From: Diabrotica undecimpunctata
Taxonomy: Eukaryota; Arthropoda; Insecta; Coleoptera; Chrysomelidae
Assembly (NCBI RefSeq): GCF_040954645.1
Contig: NC_092806.1
Coordinates: forward strand, 72,170,141 to 72,234,140
Length of the DNA stretch: 64,000 nucleotides
Reading direction: 5' to 3'
The notes under the pieces are model-generated. The model searched no databases, was not told the origin of the DNA, and was given only the letters and a program-made list of their open reading frames with translations. A program made the position numbers and the translations under genes. This document shows, piece by piece, positions 55,551 through 64,000 of the stretch; the first letter of the stretch is position 1; each line of letters starts with the position of its first letter.

Positions 55551-56599
55551 TATATGGCCTTCGGATTTTTGCAGAAGTAGTTAAGTGGCAACTTCAGTAA
55601 TAAGTGACTTATATTCCCTCTCAAATAGGTCGGGAACGTTAATAAAAAAATTAAAATATTTAAAAATTACTAAAAACATCGATTTTCTTCTACTTTCTTT
55701 GCTTATAACTTTAAATCAATTCAACTAAATTCAATTTAATTCAATTTGGAGCCCAGTCTTATTGAAATAAAATAGCGGTCAATTAAGTTTTTTATAAGAT
55801 ATAGCTAGTTAGAAATGTTTTAATTAATTACCGTTGCTGCAAAATAGCAATAAATATAAAAAAAAGAGGGGAAAACAACCGTTTTCTTATTCAATGTTTT
55901 TCAATCACTTAAATTACACTAAGGACCTTCATAATTCATCTAGAAAATCTTTATAATATAATTAAACAGTCCTCCAATCTAAATGTTTCGATATAAATCG
56001 AATTTATTTAAAATCTTGGACAGTAGAAACTAGACCATATAGAAGTGAAATGAAATTTATTTATGTCTTTATTTAATTTATAATGTCTTTATTAAAAGGT
56101 TCTTATTTTAATTTATCAAAAAGCACAATAATTTATATCAATTTATTTAAAGAATAATACATAATTTATATAGCCGAGCGTAACAATTAAAATCGTGGGC
56201 GCGGTCTTCAGATATTAACTGACCCCTTCAATGAAAAATCCGTTATTATATATGAAAACACAACTGGCCTAGAATTCAGGAGAATCCCTCTGATTTAGAC
56301 TAGAAGGTCAATCCGGGTCATCGTTTCGACCTTTTCTTTCAGGTAAATTTCCTGCCAGCTGCTAGAATTACCTCGTACAATCTACAACATATTAGTGAAT
56401 AAAAAAACATGTTTACAGGTTTTTAAATATGACTCATATTTTTACGTAACAGAAGTCAATTTTTTTACTTATAAATACATACTTAACCTATCTAACGTAG
56501 TTTATAGAAATAAAATCAGATTATTTAGACGGTCTCAGGAACGTTTTAAAATTATAAACAATTTTTTGGCTTATAAGCAAATAGCATATCTCGGTAACT

Positions 56600-58734
56600 T
56601 TACTTTACTTTACTTAATCAGTAGAACCCATTTGTACCTTTCGGTGTTGGGCCGTTTACAATACAATTCATTAAATTACAATATTTGACAGTCTTCTGAG
56701 GTGTTCTAGCTCTTAACGAACTTTCTCCATTCCTTCCTATTGGATGCCATCTGTGTTGCTTCCTGTCAAGTCTTACCCTTACTCTGCAGTATCTGCGAGA
56801 TGTCACTGTTCCATTCTTTAATGGGTCTTCCTCTTCTGTTCTTCCCTATTGGTTTGGCGTCCCACACTCTTTTTACTTGTCTATTATTGTCCATCCGGGT
56901 TAGATGTCCGAACCATGCCAATTATTTCTCTTTGATTGACTCGAGTATCGGTTTGATTTTGAGTCTTTCTCTTATTTCTTCATTTCTGATTCTATCAGTT
57001 CTTTTTACTCCTATCGTTCTTCTGAGGTATTTCATCTCTGCTGCCTGAATTCTGCTCTTATGTCTTTTGTTTAATATCCAATTTTCTGCTCCATATGTCA
57101 CTGTAGGTCTATATATTGTTTTGTATATTGTCATCTTGGTCTTTGTTGATATTTCTTTGTTATTAAGGAATCCTCTATTTAGTGCTTGGAATAGTTTTCC
57201 TGTGTTTTCCATTCTGTTGTTAAGATCATCCTCGATGTCACCTTTATTGTTGATTACTGTTCCTAAGTATTTGTATGAATTTGTCTGTATTATTTTTTGT
57301 TGGTCTATGATTACTTCTATTTGATCTTCCGTCCCTTGTTTCTTTGATATTTTCATCATTTGAGTCTTCTCTTTGTTTACGTTTAAGTTGTATTTGCTTG
57401 CTTCTAGGTTCCACTTCTCTAAGTTGTATTTCAGTTTTTCTGCAGTTTCCGCAATTAATACTATGTCGTCTGCAAATATACACATCTCAGCATTTATCAT
57501 TTGCATTTTGTTCCAACCGATGCAGTATTTCTTGAATGTTTTCTTACATTCTTTCACTATCTCATCTATTACATTTATGAATAGTACTGGGCTGAGACTT
57601 CCCCCTTGTCTAACTCCTTGGGTTGTTTCAAATGGTTCTGACTGTATATTTAACATTCTTACTGTATTTGTTGTTTTCATGTATATACTCTTTGTTGCTT
57701 CTATCAGTTCTTCACTTACTTGTTTCTTCTTTAGGCTTTCCCATATATCTTTTCTTTTGACTGAGTCGAATGCTTTTTCCATGTCTATAAAGCTCAGATG
57801 TATTTCTTTATTTTTCTTTAAGGCTTTTTCTATTACTTGTTGCATGGTGAATATATGGTCTTGTGTGTTGTGTCCTTTCCTGAGTCCACTTTGTACATCC
57901 TCTAATTTATGTTCTATTTCTTTTCTAATTTTCCTTTTTATTATGGTTTCGTATACTTTTGCTGCTACACATAGTAGTGATATACGTCTATAGTTCCTAC
58001 AGTCTCTTGTGTTTCCTTTCTTGTATATAGGTATAATTACTGCATTTGTCCATTCTCTGGGTATTACTTTTCTCTTCCATATTAGGTTATATATGTATAA
58101 CAATTTTTCTTTTGCTTTTACTCCTATATATTTCATCATTTCTGGTGCTACTTCATCGCTTCCTGGTGCTTTTCCAATCTTTATCTTTCTTATTGCTTCT
58201 TCCAGTTCTTCTTTTTCTATAGTTTCTGGATTTTCCGTGTTTCTTATGGATACTTTCCTGTTGTGGCTTTCGTTCTTCATTATATTCACTTGATTTTCAT
58301 TCAGTATCAGCTGAAAATGTTCCCTCCATCTTTTCATTATTATCTTATCGTCGTTTATTATTGTTCCTTCCTTGTTCATTATTTGTTTCAGTTTCGTTTC
58401 TTTGTTGCTTCTTAGGTTTTTCAGTGTTCTGTAAAATAATTTTAGGTTTTCTTTGCTGCTTTCTTCCATTTTTTCCCCGAATTTTTCCCAACTTTTCTTT
58501 TTCTCTTTCTTAACTATCTCTTTAACTTTTGTTCTTTGTCTCTTATAATTTTCATATTTTTGTTACGTTTTGTCTTGGATGTATTCTTTCCATAATTTCT
58601 TCTTTTCTTTTATTTCTCTTTTCACTTCATCGTTCCACCAAGATGTTCGTTTCCCTCTGTTGTTATTTCTTGTGGTTCCACATACTGATTTAGCTGTTTT
58701 TATCATCGCATTTTTAAATTTTCCCCATTCTTCT
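56600..58734 (-). mobile_element. 5'-truncated LINE nested in foldback 2 (left arm)
   Basis: Bounded by the 13-bp target duplication TATCTCGGTAACT (56587-56599 and 58735-58747). The 3' end, at the left, finishes with pentanucleotide repeats (AGTAA)n rather than poly(A) or (TA)n. Length 2135 bp. Confidence 0.92.
56690..58734 (-). pseudogene. LINE reverse transcriptase and C-terminal domain
   Basis: Starts in the endonuclease-RT linker ('WWNDEVKREIKEKKK'), has a stop near 58565, then 515 open codons from 58469 to a stop near 56922. RT motifs: 'GKAPGSDEVAPEMMK' (about 58130-58175), 'YKKGNTRDCRNYRRISLL' (about 57975-58027; R-R where R-G is usual), 'QSGLRKGHNTQDH', 'FIDMEKAFDSVKRKDIW', 'GVRQGGSLSPVLF' (about 57580-57618), 'IFADDIVLIAET' (about 57445-57480) and 'SYKYLGTVIN'. 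Past the stop the tail continues, 'LAWFGHLTRMDNNRQVKRVW' (about 56860-56920). Related to, but distinct from, the full-length LINE at 50680-54831. Confidence 0.88.
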
Positions 58735-59420
58735 TATCTCGGTAACTATTAGCTTAAATTAAATTTAGGAAACGGTGTTCCTCAAGTAGGGTAAGAACAA
58801 AAATTTAAAATTTATTTTAAAATTGATTTAAAAAATTTTTAAATAAAAAATGTAGCTAATACAATTTTAAACAAAAATGTTTAATAGCAATTTTTGTGTA
58901 AAATAAACCGTTCTCTCAAAAATATTGCTTGAAGTGACAAATTTTAAATAATATTTCTATCAATTTGACACTAAAAATTTGATATCTTTTGGTCAGAGAC
59001 AAAAATCAAACAGCGTTTTAAAGGCGAGGAGTGCAGTTTTCTTATACAATTTTTGCATTTGGCGCAATTAAAGTCAGATTCTATAAAAGTGGTAAATAAA
59101 TAAACGTTGCGCAATTTTAGACGTTTTCTACGATTCTCACGAGAACATTAAAATTTATCACCTTTCTACTATTAATCGATCACTACGTAATCTACATTTT
59201 TAAAGCCAAATATTCAAAACCTATGGCACAAATTGTGAGACATTTCAAATATGCCTAAAAAACGCTGAATTTTAACTTTCATATTACAAACGATTACACG
59301 TCATGGAAAACACTTGGGAAAATACGGCATTGAATGAAATTTGTTGCTAAAGGTGTAGCTTATAAAAAGGTACTTGTTCAGTAAAAAAATGTATTTTTAA
59401 AAATTTTTGATCGTTTGTAA

Positions 59421-60669
59421 ATGGCATATAAAGTGTTGTTTAACGTATTGTACAAAAAACTCCTCCCCTACGCCGAACAAATAGTGGGAAGATATCAGTG
59501 CGGTTTCCGTCCTAATAAATCAACAACAGACCAGATATTTACAGTAAAGCAGATCCTTGAAAAAAACCCTAGAGTTCGGCGTCGACACCCACCACATATT
59601 TGTTGACTTCAAAGCCGCATACGACTCCGTTAATAGAAATAAACTTCTACTTGCTATGGTAGAATTTCGCATTCCGTTTGATCTTGTCCGGTTAACTGAA
59701 CTTACACTTACAGGTGCAGAGAGCATGGTAAAAATCCAAAACGATCTCTCAAGACCCTTCCATTGCAAACATGGACTAAGACAGGGTGATGGACTATCGG
59801 GTCTCTTATTTAACCTGGCATTAGAAAAAATAATTCGAGAGTCGCAGATTACTACGAATGATACTATATTTAACAAATCAGTACAAATTGTCGGATACGC
59901 AGATGACATAGACATCATAGGTAGGTCCACAGAATCTCTGACTGAAGCATTTTGGTCGTTAAGAGCATCTGCACACAGAATGGGACTAAATATAAATGTT
60001 CAAAACACCAAATATATGTGTTGCACTAGGTCGAGCCACCCGACACCTACACGAATAATAATTGATGACCTAGAACTGGAAGGTGTTGACACCTTCACAT
60101 ACTTAGGGTCGCTGCTAACCAAAGATAACAACGTGAGTGAAGAGATCAAAAGAAGAATAGTGCTCGCCAATAAGTGTTACTATGGCTTAAGAAGACACAT
60201 GGCCTCAAAAATACCTTGAAAAATTAAACTGACTGTATAAAAAACACTAATAAGACCAGTGCTAACATATAATTCAGAAACTTGGACACTAACACAGAAT
60301 GACCAAGAATTGGTCAAACGTTTTGAGCGAAAAATACTAAGACGAATATATGGAGGCATAAAAGAACAAGGTTTGTGGCGCAGGTGTTACAATTTTGAGT
60401 TGTATAGATGATTTGGAGAACCTGACGTTGTAAAATTCATTAAGGTAAGTCATGTAATCAGACGAGAGGAAGATGCCATAGTCAGAAAAGTTTTTGACCG
60501 AAGAGGGCCGATCGGACAACGAAGAAGAGGAAGACCGAGACTTAGGTACAAAGACAACCTAGAAAATGATTTGAAGTCTATCGGAATTAGAGCATGGAGA
60601 AGAGTTGCCAGAGACAGGAGCGAATGGAGGATTGTTCTGAAGAAGGCTTTGGCTCGTAAAGAGCTGTAA
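59421..60669 (+). pseudogene. LINE reverse transcriptase C-terminal half, frame-broken
   Basis: Same family as 23137-24768. First frame 'QIVGRYQCGFRPNKSTTDQ' (about 59478-59535), a frameshift near 59565, then 'FVDFKAAYDSVNRNKLL' (about 59600-59650), 'GLRQGDGLSGLLFNLAL' (about 59773-59823), 'YADDIDIIGRS' (about 59896-59928; Y in place of the usual F), 'FTYLGSLLTK' (about 60094-60123), stops near 60219, 60238 and 60408, and the tail ending at TAA 60667-60669. Inactive. Confidence 0.88.
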
Positions 60670-60684
60670 CGCCACTGATGATGA
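59421..60684 (+). mobile_element. 5'-truncated LINE nested in foldback 2 (loop)
   Basis: Flanked by TGATCGTTTGTAA (59408-59420) and TGATCGTCTGTAA (60685-60697), a 13-bp target duplication with one mismatch. The 3' end is CCACTGATGATGATG, the same tail as the LINE at 23136-24773. About 1264 bp. Confidence 0.87.
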
Positions 60685-62449
60685 TGATCGTCTGTAAGGT
60701 AAAAGTTTAAATTCAGGGGTTTATAGGCATATTTCTAATGCCTCACATTTGTTGCCAAAACATAAAACTGAAATTGATCATAGGTTTTAAAGATTAAGCT
60801 AAACAAATGGGAATTCTATAGTGACCGGTTAATGGAAATGTGATAAATTTTAATGAACTCCTTATTTATTTAACACTTTTATAGAAATTAACTTTAACTG
60901 CGGAAAAATGCAAAAATTGTATAAAAAAGCTGCACTCTGATCAAAATATATCCAATTGTGACCGTCGAATTGATAAAAATTTTATTTAAAATTGATTTCG
61001 CGCGCATAGCCGCGTAGCTTCAAGCGATATTTTTAAGAGAACAATAATTTATTTTACACAAAAAGTGCTTTTAAATATTTTTGTTTAAAATTGTCTCAGT
61101 CTACATTTTTTATTTAAAATATTTTTTTCTGCGACCTACAGATTCTTGATAAACTGATTTTTTCAGTTTTTTCTCCAATTATTGGTTGTGGTTTTGGGGG
61201 AAGCGAATGGTAGGAATAGTAAACTTTTTTTTTGAAGTGCAAAAATTTACATTTTCAGGAAAATTCAGCTTGTGTCCATATAAATCATACAAGATTTATA
61301 TAGGATCAGTGGCATTTTTGCCTTACGACTTTAGTATAAATAAATAAATTTATTTTTAATAAAACTAAAGTATCTCCGGCATTTAATCATTCGTTTTTTA
61401 GATGGCTCTATTCGAGCTAAGTTGGTTAAAAAAATGAAGAAAATCACTTCGTTGGAAGCCGAGACAATACATTTTTTTACGTAAACCGATTTTGATATTT
61501 GAAATTTAATTTGCTTCAACCTAATGTTTTTGGTATTTTTCACGCGCAATAGCAATGATTTTTATTATTATAATATATGTTACAAATATCTTTAAAATTT
61601 TATATATTGTTTATAACTTCGTCGCAAATGCCGGTCAGCTTTGACCAGTTGTATCTCAGGAAACTCGTAATTTAACTTTTTTTCTTTTACAAGAAACTTC
61701 TTGCAGAGTTTTTTTTTGTTTATAAGTCAAAAAATTGTTTTTAATTTTAAAACATTTCTGGGACCGTCCAAATAAACCAATTTTAATTCCATAAAGTACG
61801 GTAGATATGTTAAGAACGTTTTTGTAAAGTAAAAAAATAAAAAAATAAATAAAAAATAAGAAATCTGTTAAATCGGTTTTAATAAAATTTCGAGAACTGT
61901 TTTACTATGTTATACAAATTTTCTAGACGAAATATGAAGGTTCTTAGTGTAATTTAATTAGTTGAAAATCATTGAATACGAAAAAGCCCGTTTTATTCCC
62001 TTTTTTAAATTTATTGCTATTTTATAGCAATGGTAAATAATTAAAAAATTTCTAACTAGCCGTAACTTATAGAAAGTAGTAGTAGTATTTTTTTTACGAC
62101 TGTGCTCTAAAATAAATTAATTTAAAGTTATAAGGAAATTATATTTTAATTTTTTTTGTTATTGTTCCCGACCTATTTGTGAGGGAGTATATGTCAATTA
62201 TTATTACTGAAGCTATTACTGAACTATTTCTGCAAAAATCCGAATGCCACTTATCACATCCAAATTTATTCGATTTTTTATCTTGGTTTGGGCCTACTAT
62301 TTTCATGCTTTTCATCTACGAATTACATAATCTTGATTACCTTTTAAATGTCCATTCTTATTTTTACAATACAGTGCCACTCTCTATTTCCTTAGTATCT
62401 TTATAAAATTGTCTATTGACTTCCTTTTATACTTTTCTTTCATTTATTT

Positions 62450-63350
62450 TAATTGCCTTTTTTATTTTTTATCTTTTTAATCTATTTTGCTTTTTTTATT
62501 TTTCTCTTCCTTTGCTTTTAATATTTATTTTTATATTCCTCAAATCATATTTGCCAATATCTCTGAGTGTTTTCTAAATAAAAGTTGTGTCTTACATTGT
62601 TTTTTACTCATATTTATATTTTCTTTTCTCTATTGGTATTTTTTGTGTCGCTTCTGTTACTTCACTGGACATTCCTTCCCATATTTGCTCGATTTTTTGT
62701 GTTTCTGTCTCTCTTTTGTTGGTTTTAATATATCTTTTAAAGTTTTTTTTATATATTTTTTTGAAATTCTTGCATGCCATATTTAACTATTTTATTATGG
62801 TTTTATTTTATTATTTTTTGAGTAATTGATATATCATATTCACTAGCACTAGGAAATGATCAAATTCACTATCTGTTTCTCTGTAACTTTTCACTTTTAA
62901 AATAATTTGTATCTATATTATTATAATATTTGTGGTTAGTTTTCTCTCTTCCTGGCATCTACCAAGTAACTTTATAAATATATTTTTTTCTCAAACTGGG
63001 TACTGAGGTCCTTCTCAATTATCAGCGTTATTAATTTTATTCCATGGTCATTACTTACTCTGCGGTTAGTATTAGCTCTTGCACGTTTTCTAATTCTTTG
63101 TGTAACATACATAGTCTATCCTATATTGTGTGAAAAATCTTTTATACAATATTGTATTTTTTCATTAACTAGGACGCTTACCCCGTATCTTCTGCTTTCT
63201 ACACCGTTTGTTAATAGAATAACGTTTTTCATTTTACTTATATCATTCTCAAAACCACGTTTTTCGTAATGCTACAAGATCATAATTACATCTTTTAGTG
63301 TGTCTTAAACTTTGCTTCTTCTTTGTAGATAATATTAATCAGATGTGCTA
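62450..63350 (-). pseudogene. Decayed LINE endonuclease domain and linker
   Basis: The complement shows 'NGVESRRYGVSVLVNEKI' (about 63150-63205), 'HKVTW-MPGREKTNH' (about 62925-62975) and 'DSEFDHFLVLVNMI' (about 62832-62875), matching the 'YTWxSPDGxxxNQIDH' and 'SDHFLV' motifs of AP endonucleases, followed by a Lys-rich linker. It is broken by many stops and frameshifts. The RT part is absent. Confidence 0.55.
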
Positions 63351-63693
63351 TAGCCCTCAGTAAACCTTGCCCTATCTCAAAATATTTTTACATACTTCCC
63401 TGTCGGATGCCAGTATTTTATATCTCCTCTCTGCTATCTTTCTTAAAATTTTTCATTACATCGTCCAGATATATGGGCTTAAGTTGGACTCTCCTTCGTC
63501 TTCCGACTAATTTATTTGGCATAGTTATCACGTAGCCCCACATCTCAGGTGGTTTATTTTGATGGTCTTAACGATATCTTTACCACGAAAAATTCTATAG
63601 GAATCATGAATGTGTTGCTTGTGTGAATCCATTTCAAAAGGTAAAAGAAATAATAAATTAGACTTACTCACAATCAATTTAATTTAACTAATC

Positions 63694-63744
63694 AGACGAC
63701 TGGTTTCGCTTTCTACAATATGCAAAGCATCTTCAGGTCACGAT
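63694..63744 (-). ncRNA. Hammerhead-like ribozyme motif
   Basis: Complement: CTGAAGA (63736-63730, fits CUGANGA), stem II GCTTT/AAAGC (63728-63724 with 63712-63708, 5 bp, 11-nt loop), GAAA (63707-63704), then CCAGTC with cleavage predicted after 63698. Stem I begins with GAC upstream pairing GTC downstream. Stem III is minimal with a 2-nt loop. The layout equals the Penelope-associated hammerheads at 34.3-34.6 kb, but no Penelope coding sequence is visible here. Confidence 0.65.
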
Positions 63745-64000
63745 ACAAAGCTAAATAAATGCTGAAAATAATAAACCCATATTAGGGTGTTGTCTAATAA
63801 AGATAAAATAAAGATAGATGATATAAATTATATAAATTACAGTAATTATGCCAATATTACATGTCTGTGGTTTTTCAAAATGAATAAGATGTTTAAGCAG
63901 ACAAGGTAAGACCCACAAATTAGTAAGTCTATTAAACTGTAATGAATTAATAAATAAACAAGTAAATAAAACATTACTTTCATGCCGGTACTCTATTAAT

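Larger units (their letters stand above)
55554..62250. mobile_element. Large foldback (long inverted repeat) element 2 with two nested LINEs
   Basis: Outer ends match inverted: ATGGCCTTCGGATTTTTGC (55554) and the complement of GTGGCATTCGGATTTTTGC (to 62250), flanked by TTAT on both sides (55550-55553; 62251-62254). Blocks matching in inverted order include 'aaataggtcgggaac' (55625/62170), 'acggtctcagg-acgttttaaaatt' (56530/61770), 'caattttaaacaaaaat' (58862/61085) and 'ggcatatttgaaatgtctcac' (59230/60740). After removing the LINEs at 56600-58734 and 59421-60684 about 3.3 kb remains. The arms are not fully colinear; the left has extra DNA at about 56040-56440. No own gene. Confidence 0.78.

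Noticed and set aside
62179..62829. Phe/Leu-rich plus-strand frames suggesting membrane proteins
   Set aside because: They are complements of a Lys/Asn-rich LINE linker and of foldback 2; low-complexity T-rich DNA.

Overview
This window looks like TE-dense, AT-rich nuclear DNA of an arthropod, most likely an insect and plausibly a large-genome beetle. It carries an errantivirus with an F-type env, Tc1/mariner-, piggyBac- and PIF/Harbinger-type transposons with eukaryotic introns, many non-LTR retrotransposons and long (TA)n microsatellites. I found no convincing host gene, tRNA, rRNA or CRISPR. Species assignment is inference; the mobile-element content is read directly from the sequence.

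Layout. 1-6780: unannotatable repeats, two (TA)n arrays, a minus-strand LINE tail, a jockey 3' fragment and a decayed mariner-like transposase. 6780-10400: a jockey/I-type element whose RNase H domain is split by a second LINE ending in (TA)n. 11119-12459: a nearly intact IS630/Tc1/mariner transposase with about 82 residues between the second D and the E (Sailor-like), broken by one stop. 13730-21209: an almost intact Ty3/gypsy errantivirus on the minus strand (gag, pol, env; 191-bp LTRs differing at one base; 4-bp target duplication). 22916-27040: a large inverted-repeat (foldback) element carrying a nested LINE. 28347-29140: a non-autonomous TIR element. 30737-35600: a decayed LINE, duplicated (TA)n arrays, a probable solo LTR and a Penelope-like element with an inverted pair of hammerhead ribozymes. 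36330-37260: a fossil piggyBac. 37771-41064: a PIF/Harbinger element whose two spliced genes lie on opposite strands, each with an exon inside the other's intron. 41068-42241: a second, gutted Sailor-like copy. 43125-45650: a piggyBac-like element with a (TA)n array expanded inside its coding region. 46745-49040: LINE fragments. 50680-54831: a full-length two-ORF LINE with a (TA)n tail. 55554-62250: a second large foldback with two nested LINEs. 62450-64000: a LINE endonuclease fragment and a hammerhead-like motif.

The region reads as nested mobile DNA. Several insertions can be undone exactly from their target-site duplications, which gives a relative order: foldbacks and the jockey element first, then LINEs; the errantivirus is young by its LTR identity. 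The most unusual structures are the chain-linked Harbinger genes, the back-to-back hammerhead ribozymes in the Penelope-like repeat, the two multi-kilobase foldbacks, and (TA)n microsatellites that coincide with LINE 3' tails.
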